The position numbers and the translations under genes are program-made. Positions 1 to 8,879 of a DNA stretch of 64,000 nucleotides are shown in pieces. Below the pieces are notes generated by a model, which was given only the letters and a program-made list of their open reading frames with translations, did not search any database and was not told the origin of the DNA. Position 1 is the stretch's first letter. Every line of letters begins with the position of its first letter. Origin of the DNA: WTFY01 sp965220895 (GTDB lineage: Bacteria > Pseudomonadota > Gammaproteobacteria > UBA4575); NCBI GenBank assembly GCA_965220895.1, contig OZ244850.1:992001-1056000 (forward strand), given 5' to 3'.

Positions 1-2664
1 GGTGTCGTGATCGATACCCAGGGAGGCGGCAGCGCAATCGGTGTCCGTATGGTGCAGGAGAATGCCGCTGCAGACCAAGTGAACGACGTCACCTTTCTGG
101 GCGAGGGAATTTCCGTTACTACAGCAGGAAGTCGAGGGTACGGCCTTTTTGCCACTCGAGAGGGCGGTCCCGGCAATATCCTCATGGCGGTCCGGGACAG
201 TACGGTCATGACCCAAGGTAACACAGGGGTTGGCGTGTATGGCGAGCATTCCGGTACAGGCGACACAACGATCACCCTGGTCTGCACGGACTCCCCCGCA
301 GTTCCCTGTGAGATCACGACCCGGGGGACCCGGGGGCATGGCGTGCACAGCAGGCATCATGCCAGCTCCAGTGGCGATGCCCGGATCAAGATACAGGGCA
401 ACTACGACATCCGCACAGGGAGCACAGCCACCAACAACGCCTACGGCATATACGGACTGCATCAGGGTACCGGAAATATCGATATCGACCTGCAGGGCAG
501 TGCCATCACCACCACCGGGGCAGCTGCCCACGGCATTCACGGGTGGAAATTCACAGGATCCCGGGGCAATGTCGACATCGACGTGCAGGGTGGTTCGATC
601 ACCACGGACGGAACAGCTGCCCACGGCGCGTATGGGGCGCATCAGGGCACCGGAAATATCGAAATCAACCTGCAGGACGGTGCCATCACCACGGCAGGAG
701 CCACTTCCTATGGCATCTATGGCTTACATACCAGATCTGGCAACATCCACCTTGCCACGCAAGGAGGTAATGGGGTCACCACACAAGGCTCCAATGCGCA
801 CGGTGTCGTCGCCCTTCATTTGGGGACGGCGACGTCGGGACGAACCATCGACATCACGGTGGGCAGCCCGACCGGCCTGGGCGGTTTTGTCCGGGCAAGT
901 GGTACAGGTGCCCGGGGTGTGCATGTAGGTGGCCTCAGCAATGGCGCCCCGATCCGCGTGGCGGCCCGCGGGGCCGATGGCTTTTTGCAGCAGACGGTGC
1001 GGGTCAACCGGTCCATCACCAGCGCCGCCGAGGGGGTGTACCTGGCCGGGGGCGGCAGGGTGGTCATCGGCCCTTCGGGCCACATCGACTCGGGCTCGGA
1101 CATCGCCATTCTGGCCACCGGCACGGTCCCGGAAGATACCAGTGACATGAACAACGTGATCCCGGCCATTCCGCCGAGGCTGCGGGTCGACCTGAACCCC
1201 AGCGGGCAGCGCATGACGGGGGATCGCGGCTGGCTGGCCCAGGCCCTGGGCGGGGGCTGGATCCTCAACGATGGCGGCGAGACCACGATTGCGGTCCACC
1301 ATGTGGTGCTGCACGAGGGGGCGACGGGCGTCGTCCCCGGTGCGGTGGCCCGCAACGGCGCCTGGAACGTCACGATGCGCCCGGACGGGGTCACGGTCAC
1401 GGACCGCAGCACGGACCCGTTCACCACCAGCGTGCGCACCGCGAACGTCATCGCCGACCGCGACTTCGATGCGAATGACTTCACGGAGGAAGCCGGCATG
1501 TGTCCAGCAGGCCAGGTGGGAGACTACCCCGACTGCATGAATCCACCACCCCCTCCGCAATGTCCGGAGGGTCAGACCGGCACCCCGCCCAACTGTGTCA
1601 CACCCCCTCCGCGCCAATGCCCGGCAGGGTATGGTGGAACCTATCCCAACTGCACCATGCCTCAGCCCGAACCGGAGCCCATGCCGGATCCTGAACCGGC
1701 ACCCGATCCAGGCACGACGGAGCCGGACGCCGATCCAGACCCGGATTCCTCCGAACCCTCCGGTCCGATGATCATCGAGGACTACGCACCCCGTGCCGCC
1801 CTGTACGAGGCCCTGCCGGAGTTCCTGCTCGGCCTGCGCACGCAGACGGACTCCGCAGCGCATCGGCTTTCTGCCGCACTGCCGCTGTGGCTGGAAGTGT
1901 CCGGCCATAGTGGCGAGCACGACCCGCAGGACTCCACCGTGGGCACCGGGTATGACACCGGACACCGGGTCGCGGCCCTGGGCGGCACCCTGGTGCACAA
2001 CGAACACTGGAACGTGCAGGCTTCAGTACACCGGGTCTCCGGGAGCGCCGAGGTCTCGTCTGCGGTCAAGGGCGGCGACATCGAGGCCGAGGGCCGGGGA
2101 ATATCCCTGCAGGCCCGCTGGAGCCCGGGGGGCGGCCCCTATGCGAGTGGCAGGATCGCCTGGACCGACTATGCACTGGACCTCGACTCCGATGACGCGG
2201 CGGTCGGGCGCCTGGTGTCCTCCGTGGGGGCCGAGCGTCTTGCCCTGCAGCTCGAGGCCGGGCACCGCCTGCCCTGGGGCACCCGCAGCTTCCTGACCCC
2301 GCAGGTGGGCGTCTCGCACACGCAGGTGGACATTGACGGCTTCACCGATGCCACCGGGGCGCGGGCCGCGTTCCGGGATACCGAACGCTCCAGCGCCCGC
2401 CTGGGCGTGAGGGCCGATACCACCACCACCGGAGTGGCGTTATACGGTTCCGTGCATCTGGCGCATCACCTGGAGACCGGCACCACCGCAGACGTCTCCG
2501 GCGAGCGCCTGCGCGCGCGCACCCCGGACCACGACCTGCACCTCGCCCTGGGCGCACAGTGGCAGACCGGGCCCTGGGTCCTGGAAGCTGCCATATCGGC
2601 CCGGGAAGCAGGGTCCGGAAACTCCATGTACTCGGGTACATTCCATATCGGAATGCCTTTCTAG
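1..2664 (+). CDS. Autotransporter (type V secretion), 5'-truncated by the window edge
   Basis: The reading frame is open from base 1, so the signal peptide and start lie outside the window. The passenger (about residues 1-480 of the visible part) contains imperfect 30-40 residue repeats built on the pattern AHGIHG/YGIYG-LHQGTGNI-DIDLQG-ITT, as expected of a beta-helix. Next comes a Cys/Pro-rich linker (about 495-590) with three units of the form CP-G--G-YP-C followed by acidic PEPEP/DPDPD runs. The last 270 residues resemble an autotransporter beta-barrel and end in a terminal Phe (HIGMPF), the usual Bam signal. Inferred role: a surface-exposed protein anchored in the outer membrane. The stop codon abuts an IS630-end relic. 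The substrate or adhesion target cannot be read from sequence. Confidence 0.85.
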   Translation, partial: GVVIDTQGGGSAIGVRMVQENAAADQVNDVTFLGEGISVTTAGSRGYGLFATREGGPGNILMAVRDSTVMTQGNTGVGVYGEHSGTGDTTITLVCTDSPAVPCEITTRGTRGHGVHSRHHASSSGDARIKIQGNYDIRTGSTATNNAYGIYGLHQGTGNIDIDLQGSAITTTGAAAHGIHGWKFTGSRGNVDIDVQGGSITTDGTAAHGAYGAHQGTGNIEINLQDGAITTAGATSYGIYGLHTRSGNIHLATQGGNGVTTQGSNAHGVVALHLGTATSGRTIDITVGSPTGLGGFVRASGTGARGVHVGGLSNGAPIRVAARGADGFLQQTVRVNRSITSAAEGVYLAGGGRVVIGPSGHIDSGSDIAILATGTVPEDTSDMNNVIPAIPPRLRVDLNPSGQRMTGDRGWLAQALGGGWILNDGGETTIAVHHVVLHEGATGVVPGAVARNGAWNVTMRPDGVTVTDRSTDPFTTSVRTANVIADRDFDANDFTEEAGMCPAGQVGDYPDCMNPPPPPQCPEGQTGTPPNCVTPPPRQCPAGYGGTYPNCTMPQPEPEPMPDPEPAPDPGTTEPDADPDPDSSEPSGPMIIEDYAPRAALYEALPEFLLGLRTQTDSAAHRLSAALPLWLEVSGHSGEHDPQDSTVGTGYDTGHRVAALGGTLVHNEHWNVQASVHRVSGSAEVSSAVKGGDIEAEGRGISLQARWSPGGGPYASGRIAWTDYALDLDSDDAAVGRLVSSVGAERLALQLEAGHRLPWGTRSFLTPQVGVSHTQVDIDGFTDATGARAAFRDTERSSARLGVRADTTTTGVALYGSVHLAHHLETGTTADVSGERLRARTPDHDLHLALGAQWQTGPWVLEAAISAREAGSGNSMYSGTFHIGMPF

Positions 2665-2703
2665 TGTCCTGTCATCCCTCAAGTGCCGGGTAGAGTCGTT
2701 CTA
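2665..2703 (-). mobile_element. IS630-family terminal relic
   Basis: About 37 bp starting right at the autotransporter stop codon nearly match 12566-12605, where the same bases encode the C-terminal residues RLYPALEG of a decayed IS630-type transposase. Here only that extreme end remains. The 130 bp between it and the next gene hold GC-rich inverted repeats around 2710-2730 but no gene. Confidence 0.6.
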
Positions 2704-2832
2704 GAGAAAAGACCCCGGGAAACCGGGGACCGCCCCCGGAATCCCGTCGTGGATGGACGGGCCAAAGGATTGAGGCGTCTATAAAGATGACCTTTAGATG
2801 GTCCGGGGAATCCTTCGGGCCAGGCGTACTCA

Positions 2833-3396
2833 TCAGTCCAGGGGAATGCGAATCACCACGCCGCCCATGACCTCCCCCACGCCAAGATCCTTGCGCGGGG
2901 AATCCTTGTGATTGTTGTGGCACTGGACACAGGCCTCAACGACCGCATAATCAGGGTACACCGCACTGAAATAGCGTTCACCACCGAGTTCCTCTTCGCC
3001 GTAGAAGTTTTCTCCCGGTACCTTGGCAACATGCTCAAGCCCCTGTCGCTCCAGGTCCGTGGCCGGCCCGTTCTTCTTGTTGATCGGGTCTAGGGACAGC
3101 AGCGAATAGGAGAAGTCTTCCGTGTTGTCCAGCACTTCCTCGGCCACAAAACGAAACATCTGTGACGGCAGGGGCAGGGCTGCATCGTCCTCAAAATGCT
3201 CCGATGCCGTCAGGATTTTTTCGTCCACGGTCAGGCGCTGGACCACAACACGGGTGTAGACCTCGCGGTTGGCTGACATCACCTGGTAGAGCATGTCGGT
3301 GACCTTCTCGTAGGGAATGCCTTCGGAGGCTGCAGTGACTGTCATGGCCACACCAATCCCCCACATAATCCCAGCTATGGCTGCAATTTTCTTCAT
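2833..3396 (-). CDS. Periplasmic heme-binding DUF3365 (Tll0287-like) protein
   Basis: 187 residues. The N-terminus MKKIAAIAGIMWGIGVAMT...A is a Sec signal peptide. A single c-type heme motif CVQCHN lies near residue 158 and is followed by NHKDSPRKDLG. The layout (signal, alpha/beta sensor-like body, late CxxCH, then a GEVMGGVVI strand) matches the DUF3365/Tll0287 family of heme proteins linked to redox sensing. Known family members are periplasmic or sensor-attached. This one has no kinase or cyclase domain, so it is probably a stand-alone periplasmic monoheme protein. It lies near the multiheme cytochrome cluster at 4.4-7.0 kb but not in the same operon. Start: first ATG, followed by a good signal sequence. 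Confidence 0.8.
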   Translation of the reverse strand: MKKIAAIAGIMWGIGVAMTVTAASEGIPYEKVTDMLYQVMSANREVYTRVVVQRLTVDEKILTASEHFEDDAALPLPSQMFRFVAEEVLDNTEDFSYSLLSLDPINKKNGPATDLERQGLEHVAKVPGENFYGEEELGGERYFSAVYPDYAVVEACVQCHNNHKDSPRKDLGVGEVMGGVVIRIPLD

Positions 3397-3697
3397 GACT
3401 GCTGTCTCCTGTGCGGTACTGAAAATTCATTGTTACTGAAAGTGCCGTACCGCTTCAAGCGGACAAGCGGAGTGCCAGAACCGATGCCCAGCAAGTCATG
3501 GCTCAGGCGAGTGCTCAGAACTCCTTGGTTCTTGCAAGGTGAGAAATTGGCAGACCATGGGCTGGCTTCCCTGCACAGTAACTGGTGCTGGGCCGGCGCA
3601 TCCTGATCGGTCTGTCCAGTTCTCCCGGAGCGAATTGTTATCTGTTTTTGCTATGCTGGCCTTGCGTCAAAGTAAGGAATCCCAATTCAGTAAGATC

Positions 3698-3931
3698 ATG
3701 CAGGCAACTGTTACCAGCAAAGGTCAAATCACCATCCCTAAAAGCGTGCGAGATGCTCTGCACCTAAAGACGGGTGACCGGATTGAATTTATCGAAAGCA
3801 AGGCGGGAGACTGTCGGATGGTGCCGGTAACCGCCTCGATCAAACAGTTGAAGGGGATGACTCCCAGGCCTGGCAAGCCCGTTACCCTTGCTGAAATGAA
3901 CGAGGCAATTGCTCTGGGAGCAAGCACCTGA
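3698..3931 (+). CDS. AbrB/MazE-type antitoxin (VapB-like)
   Basis: 77 residues from ATG 3698. MQATVTSKGQITIPKSVRDAL is the standard swapped-hairpin AbrB DNA-binding start; a longer reading from 3539 adds no family-like sequence. Role in the family: it binds and neutralises a PIN ribonuclease toxin and represses its own promoter. The C-terminus (RPGKPVTLAEMNEAIALGAS) is the typical toxin-wrapping tail. The stop overlaps the likely toxin start at CTGA. The partner toxin is frameshifted, so the antitoxin is probably a relic. I see no gene in 3397-3697 upstream. Confidence 0.85.
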   Translation: MQATVTSKGQITIPKSVRDALHLKTGDRIEFIESKAGDCRMVPVTASIKQLKGMTPRPGKPVTLAEMNEAIALGAST

Positions 3932-4345
3932 TTGGCCTGGATACCAGTGTGCTCGCGCTATATCGTGCAAGATGATGTGCAGCAGGCAAAAGCGGCTGGC
4001 AAGGCCATCGATGAATTGACAAGCGAGAGTCCCGGTTATGTGTCTCTCTTGGGGTTATGTGAACTGACCTGGGTACTTGAGCGTGCCTATGGTTACGATA
4101 AGGGAACCGTCACTGCTGTAATTCACCAGGTGCTCTCAACGGCAGAACTGATTGTGCAGTCTCCCGAAATAGCCTGGGCTGCGCTGCGTGACTATCGTTC
4201 AGGTCCAGCAGGCTTTGCCGACTATATAATGGCCCTATGTGTCGGGAACCACATAATTGCGCGCCATGCCAAAGCAGCAGGATGTCTCGAAACGTTAACT
4301 TTTGACACAGACGCCGCGAAACATCCTCTTTTCAGGAAAATATAA
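3928..4345 (+). pseudogene. PIN-domain toxin (VapC-like), frameshifted near the N-terminus
   Basis: Directly downstream of the AbrB antitoxin. The frame from 3928 reads LIGLDTSVLA, the normal PIN start with the first catalytic Asp. From 3959 the homology continues in another frame as YIVQDDVQQAK and runs to 4345. Joining them needs two extra bases in the GCGC at 3955-3958 (GCGCGC expected). The frame that is open to 4345 starts at TTG 3932 and reads AWIPVCSR in place of the Asp-bearing strand. The remaining acidic residues (for example E in LCELTWVLERAYG and D in GFADYIMA) are kept. Inference: an inactive toxin unless the two-base loss is an assembly error. Start codon CTG or TTG is uncertain. 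Confidence 0.75.
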
Positions 4346-4366
4346 GCAATCAAGCATAACCTTCCG

Positions 4367-5839
4367 TCAGTTCTCTGGCGGTTCGGGGCTTGACAGGCTG
4401 CGCGCGATGGCCCAGTCGATGCTTTGCACGTGAATCGCGGCCTTGCCGGTAAAGTTCTGCCGGATAAGTGCCTCATCGGCGAGCGCATCCAGTGAGAAGC
4501 GGAGGCTGTGGCAGTCGAGGCAGACCGACCGGATCATTTTCTCGTTGGGCCGCAGGTTGTCATTCTGGTTGTGGTTAGTGCGCACTTGCCCGCGATGTTC
4601 GAGCTTTGGCATGTGACAGCTGGCACAGCTGACGCCGCTGCCGGGCGGAGTCTCGCCAGCCTGCTCCAGCTGCCACAGCGCATGGTGGGGGCTGTTAAAG
4701 TAGCTGCGGGTATGCGCATCGTCGTGACAGGAGGCGCAGGCGTCCACCACAGCCCGGACCGTATCGAGGGCATGTGCGCGATGACAGGTGCTGCAACTGA
4801 GTGCCGTGGAAGGATCCACATCGGCATGCATGGGCAGGCGGGCCTCTCCCACGGTCATCGCCGCAGGCAGGACCGGGTCCCTGAGCCAGCGACTCATCCA
4901 GGCGGGCACGGCCCCGGAAAGACCGCGGCCCGCATCCCTGGGTTTTGCGATATGAGGATGCTGGCGCATGCCGTGGCGCCCCTGGACAAACGTACGAGCC
5001 TGCGGCTTGTGGCACTCCATGCACACCCCTGTCTCCGGCACATCGACCCAATGTGCGAGCACCTCGGTGTTCGATGCTTCCCGGGCAGGCTTGGGCACAT
5101 GACAGCCCGTGCAGTTGATCCCCGCCTGCGCATGACCGGAATCCGCCCAGTGATCCAGCGCGCCCGGGTGGGCAAGGGCTGCAGGCGGTGCGATGGCATC
5201 CCCTCGTTCCAGGGTCTTGTCGACCGACACTGGCCGGACTAAGTAACGTGCAGACAACCCATGCACAACCGGTCGCGCAGGCTCGGGCTGACCAGCATGA
5301 TCGAGCAGGAAGTCCTCGAAGAGCGCCTGGTTGTCGTGGAAATTATGGCAGCCTGCAGATGCGCAGGTCGTGAAGTCCAGCCCGGCATGACTGGGGCGGG
5401 TCGCTCGGATGTCCTGCTCGCCCTGGGAGTGGCAGGCCACGCAAAAATCCATTGCGACGGTGACAGCACCCGCTCGCGTGATCTCCGGGCGGTGCTCAAT
5501 GTGACAGCTCGTGCAGCGCCGCGCATCGAGCAGATCCCAGTACTGCGCCATGCGCGGGTTGCGGAAGCGCTTTCGCGAGTGGCTGTCCTTGGCCGCCTTC
5601 AGCTCGTCCTCGTGGCACTTCCGGCAGTTCTTGTTCAGCACCTTTTCTGTGGCCTGTTCCCCGGCAAATAGGGAGTTGCCGTGACAGGTCTCGCAGGCCA
5701 TCTCCAGCTGGTGATGGGCATCGGTGGTCTGCCCGCCCAGCAGCAGGCGACGGTCCCCGGCGACCGTCATCGTCACGATGACGTACGCGGCCCCCAGCAG
5801 GCTCACCACCAGCACGGCCTGCATGAGCCTTTGAACCAT
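4367..5839 (-). CDS. Multiheme c-type cytochrome with about 11 heme sites
   Basis: 490 residues from ATG 5839 (MVQRLMQAVL...). One N-terminal membrane segment (LVVSLLGAAYVIVTMTVA) acts as signal or anchor. The periplasmic part carries ten CxxCH motifs (CETCH, CRKCH, CTSCH, CVACH, CTGCH, CMECH, CSTCH, CASCH twice, CLDCH) and one CX4CH (CASAGCH). By established knowledge of multiheme cytochromes this is an electron conduit. The gene starts 10 bp after the stop of the GPP34/cytochrome-b-like membrane protein, so the two look like an operon passing electrons from the quinone pool to periplasmic hemes. The terminal acceptor is not evident: no reductase gene is adjacent. Confidence 0.85.
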   Translation of the reverse strand: MVQRLMQAVLVVSLLGAAYVIVTMTVAGDRRLLLGGQTTDAHHQLEMACETCHGNSLFAGEQATEKVLNKNCRKCHEDELKAAKDSHSRKRFRNPRMAQYWDLLDARRCTSCHIEHRPEITRAGAVTVAMDFCVACHSQGEQDIRATRPSHAGLDFTTCASAGCHNFHDNQALFEDFLLDHAGQPEPARPVVHGLSARYLVRPVSVDKTLERGDAIAPPAALAHPGALDHWADSGHAQAGINCTGCHVPKPAREASNTEVLAHWVDVPETGVCMECHKPQARTFVQGRHGMRQHPHIAKPRDAGRGLSGAVPAWMSRWLRDPVLPAAMTVGEARLPMHADVDPSTALSCSTCHRAHALDTVRAVVDACASCHDDAHTRSYFNSPHHALWQLEQAGETPPGSGVSCASCHMPKLEHRGQVRTNHNQNDNLRPNEKMIRSVCLDCHSLRFSLDALADEALIRQNFTGKAAIHVQSIDWAIARSLSSPEPPEN

Positions 5840-5849
5840 GCGGCGCGTC

Positions 5850-7034
5850 CTAGTAGAGGTACACGGACAGCACGTGGACGATGAGCAGGGCCGGCAGCAG
5901 GCAGATTGCCAGGCCATGCACCCACAGCAGGGTGCGCCGGGCCGCGCCGATCCTGTGCAGGCTCACCTGCTTGAGAAGGCGCGGCGCACCGCCAACCACC
6001 ATCCCGACCAGTGCGCCCGACAGCAACACGGTGAGGTAGCTGGCCATCAGTGCGGCATTCAGGTTGGTCCCCAGGCGAAATCCCGTGTGCATGAAAAGGG
6101 TAAACACGCAGGCGATGCCGAGCACAATGTGGGAAAGCCGCCAGCGATGCGAACCCGAGACCCAGGCCAGCAACTGCTTCTTGATCGCCACGGCGACCGC
6201 CAGTCCGGCGAGGCTGAACGCAAGCAGCAGGTAGCCGCTGAACTGCTTCCAGAACCCGTCGAACCAGAGCAGCCCTTGCAGCGAAGGGGCCCAGTGATCC
6301 GGAACCCCGATCCTCGGCACCAGCAAGGTGGCGACCGCGGCCGCGCCGCCCACCGCGGCCAGGCCCAGCAGGGTTTTCCGGAAGCGTTCGGCCTGGGCGC
6401 GGGCTGCACGGATGATCCGGTCCTGGATCTCGGTGATGGTCCCGGTGAGCTCACGGCCGATCAGGTCCATCCTGCGCAACAGGTCAAGCCGGGAGTCGGT
6501 GCGTTCGGCCTCCCACTCGGGGAACAGGTCAGGGAGGATCTGGCAGGCATCCACCAGGCAGATCAGGGCCACGTCGCGGGGGTCCGGGATGTCATCGGAG
6601 ACGACCGCCTCGATGCGCGACTTGATCGCCTGCACGGGCCGCTCATCCAGGGTGGGATAGCAGGTAGAGCGAAACACTCCCAGAAAGCGGCTGTGCTGTC
6701 TTTCCAGGATGCGGCGCTCGACCAGACGGTCCAGGGCCTGCTCACGAATCACAGCGGCATCCTCGGTGGCCAGCACCTTGAGCCATGTCGGGGTGTCAGT
6801 GATGTCTGTGCGCGCGACGATCTTGGCCAGCACATAATCGAGCATGGGATTGCCCGTCGGGGTGGGGTCGGTGACCACGAGGGTCTCGAGGTCGGTGTCA
6901 ATGCGGAAGGCAAAAGCCAGGTCCATCAGGATGGCGCCCGCCAGGGCACATTCGAAGGCGTGCTCCTTGACGGGAAGAAACAGGCCTTCCTCGTCCCCCA
7001 GCAACAGCAAGAGTTCCTCTGTGAATGTCAGCAT
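5850..7034 (-). CDS. GPP34-domain / b-type cytochrome-like membrane protein
   Basis: 394 residues from ATG 7034 (MLTFTEELLLLLGDEEG...). Residues 1-200 resemble the GPP34 (Golgi phosphoprotein 3) family: the LTFTEELLLL start and the ALAGAILMDLAF helix are typical. The C-terminal 180 residues contain about five membrane segments with several His (SHRWRLSH, LFMHTGF, WVHGL, LIVHVLSVYLY), the pattern of a diheme b cytochrome. It lies immediately upstream of the 11-heme cytochrome. Inference: a membrane quinol-oxidising partner with an added membrane-binding domain. Both assignments are by eye; the fusion itself is clear because there is no stop or frameshift between the two parts. Confidence 0.65.
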   Translation of the reverse strand: MLTFTEELLLLLGDEEGLFLPVKEHAFECALAGAILMDLAFAFRIDTDLETLVVTDPTPTGNPMLDYVLAKIVARTDITDTPTWLKVLATEDAAVIREQALDRLVERRILERQHSRFLGVFRSTCYPTLDERPVQAIKSRIEAVVSDDIPDPRDVALICLVDACQILPDLFPEWEAERTDSRLDLLRRMDLIGRELTGTITEIQDRIIRAARAQAERFRKTLLGLAAVGGAAAVATLLVPRIGVPDHWAPSLQGLLWFDGFWKQFSGYLLLAFSLAGLAVAVAIKKQLLAWVSGSHRWRLSHIVLGIACVFTLFMHTGFRLGTNLNAALMASYLTVLLSGALVGMVVGGAPRLLKQVSLHRIGAARRTLLWVHGLAICLLPALLIVHVLSVYLY

Positions 7035-7221
7035 CAGTCGCCCTGCAGAAGTACACGCATGGCGCAACCCATGCCCGATGAACGAAGGCAGTGGCCTTCG
7101 GCACACAACCTGGATCAATCAGTTAGACACATGCATACAGGTCATGGCCAAGTCTATGGCTTTACCCGTCGGACCTCAACCAAATGCACAATGTGCTGAG
7201 AGATCACAGCTACTCGCAGTT

Positions 7222-7515
7222 TCAGGTACGCCGGGCATACTCGCGAAGAACACGGTTCATTTCGGTCTGGTATCCGCGTCGGTCCGGGTCATTCGACTTG
7301 AACCAGGCCACTACGTCGACATCCAGTCTCAACGTGATCTGTTGTTTGACCGGCCGGTACAGGAGACCACGCTTTGCTCCAGCCCAATCCAGAATCTCCG
7401 GTATAGCACCTGTATCAATTTTCTCATCGGCAAGCGCAGCAAGCACTTCAATCCCTGCTTTTTGCTTTTTGGTCAGTTCTTCAGAAGTTCCCTTCTTCAC
7501 AGGCTCCACTTTCAT
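7222..7515 (-). CDS. brnA: BrnA-family antitoxin
   Basis: 97 residues if it starts at ATG 7515 (MKVEPVKKGTSEE...); an upstream ATG at 7536 would add seven. The C-terminal half shows the BrnA signature: KQQITLRLDVDVVAWFKS followed by GYQTEMNRVLREYA, a ribbon-helix-helix DNA-binding domain. Known role: it neutralises the BrnT ribonuclease and autorepresses the pair. It overlaps the 3' end of the toxin frame (stop at 7481), the usual BrnT-BrnA arrangement. The toxin carries an in-frame stop, so this is an antitoxin without a functional partner. Confidence 0.85.
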   Translation of the reverse strand: MKVEPVKKGTSEELTKKQKAGIEVLAALADEKIDTGAIPEILDWAGAKRGLLYRPVKQQITLRLDVDVVAWFKSNDPDRRGYQTEMNRVLREYARRT

Positions 7516-7771
7516 GTGCTGTGGCTTTCCGGGCACGGACTATACGACCCACTTCCACACCCGTTTCATGTTCCGGTCCGGGCCATGTGTGTGCCACAAT
7601 CACCACCACATTGCAGATCATACCCATGGTATGCCATCGTTCATCTTCCGAGTTCGGATCTCGCCTCTGTACCATCAGCGGGTCACCGAACACCTACTGC
7701 GCCGTCTCGAAACCCATGCCGTGTTCTCGCTTGTTGATTCGGTTTTTGTTCTCATTCCATGTCCAGCGCAA
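7481..7771 (-). pseudogene. brnT: BrnT-family toxin with an internal stop codon
   Basis: Reading from TTG 7771 gives RWTWNENKNRINKREHGMGF then ETAQ, the normal BrnT N-terminus, then TAG at 7694-7696. Translation resumes in the same frame as VFGDPLMVQRRD...ERWHTMG...VVIVAHTW...RIVRARKATAHE, the rest of a BrnT ribonuclease. The nonsense codon lies at about residue 26 of 96, so the toxin should be dead unless the stop is suppressed. Everything else, including the RxxxARKAT C-terminal motif, is intact, so inactivation seems recent. No ATG is available in frame at the N-terminus. Confidence 0.75.
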
Positions 7772-7979
7772 GATTTAACCCTGTGTAGCTACACAATTGT
7801 ACGCTGTCAACTCTGATGGCCTAAATTTGTCTTGCATATCTTGAAAAATGATGACTTCCGTAATTTGATCATTTGTTTGCAACACAGTCGCGAAATTTTC
7901 GGCTGTCTCCATTGCGCAGTAAAACCGTTTGCCACCAGATATTAGGGCCTGCCCGCGAGCATGAGGCAGGCGACGATGT

Positions 7980-8879
7980 CTAGTCCGGTGCGCCCTTCGA
8001 GTCCTCGTCCTCCTCCAGGGGCGGGATCGGTGCGAGCTCCGCTTCACGCTCCTCAGGCGAGAGCGGTACTGCAGACGATGCACGTGAAACGGCAGTTCCC
8101 TCGGCAGCAACTGGCTCCACGTCCGCGGTGCCTGCCTCGGCCTCCTTGGGTGTCACCAGGCGCGAGAACAGAAGGCCCATCTCGAACAGGAGCCACACCG
8201 GGATGGCGAGCAGCACCTGGGAGATCACATCGGGCGGGGTCAGCAGCATGCCCACCACGAAGGCGGCAACGACCACGTACGGGCGCTTGGCAGCCATCTG
8301 TTCCGGGGTAGTCACGCCCATGCGCACCAGCACCAGGGTCACTACCGGAACCTCGAACGCCAGGCCGAAGGCGATGAAGATCTTCATGACGAAATCGAGG
8401 TAACGGCCGATGTCGGTCATCACCGCGACCCCTTCAGGCGCCACCTTGGTGAAAAAGCCGAACATCAGCGGGAAGACCACGAAGTAGGCGAACGCCATGC
8501 CGATGTAGAACAGCACGGAACTCGAGACCAGGATCGGGAACACCAGGCGCTTCTCGCTGTTGTACAGGCCCGGGGCGACGAACGCCCAGCCATGGTAGAA
8601 GATGATCGGCACGGCCAGCACCAGGCTGACCAGGAAGACCAGCTTGAACGGGGTCAGAAACGGCGAGGCCACCTCGATCGCGACCATGGTGCTCGCCTCG
8701 GGCAGGTGCGCCATCAGCGGGCCGGCGAGCCAGCCGTACAGGGTATTGGCGAACGGGAACAGCACGATCAGCAGGGCGAACACGCTGCCGACGATCCACA
8801 TCAGTCGCGAGCGCAGCTCGTACAGGTGCGTGAGCAGGGTTTCCTGCTTGGAATCGGTGCCCTCGGGTTCAGTCGCCAT
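7980..8879 (-). CDS. tatC: Twin-arginine translocase subunit TatC
   Basis: 299 residues from ATG 8879 (MATEPEGTDSKQETLLTHLYELRSRL). The LLTHLYELRSRL motif is the signal-peptide-binding N-terminus of TatC, followed by six membrane segments including the PFLTPFKL and YFVVFPLMFGFF regions. It is the core receptor of the Tat pathway that exports folded proteins across the inner membrane. The start overlaps the end of tatB by 11 bp, so translation is coupled. The last 50 residues form an acidic, hydrophilic cytoplasmic tail (EREAELAPIPPLEEDEDS) longer than in E. coli TatC. Confidence 0.97.
   Translation of the reverse strand: MATEPEGTDSKQETLLTHLYELRSRLMWIVGSVFALLIVLFPFANTLYGWLAGPLMAHLPEASTMVAIEVASPFLTPFKLVFLVSLVLAVPIIFYHGWAFVAPGLYNSEKRLVFPILVSSSVLFYIGMAFAYFVVFPLMFGFFTKVAPEGVAVMTDIGRYLDFVMKIFIAFGLAFEVPVVTLVLVRMGVTTPEQMAAKRPYVVVAAFVVGMLLTPPDVISQVLLAIPVWLLFEMGLLFSRLVTPKEAEAGTADVEPVAAEGTAVSRASSAVPLSPEEREAELAPIPPLEEDEDSKGAPD

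Noticed and set aside
5838..7199. Long plus-strand open frame of 453 codons
   Set aside because: It is antisense to the GPP34/cytochrome gene, Gln/His/Arg-rich without domains, and arises from GC-biased codon positions.
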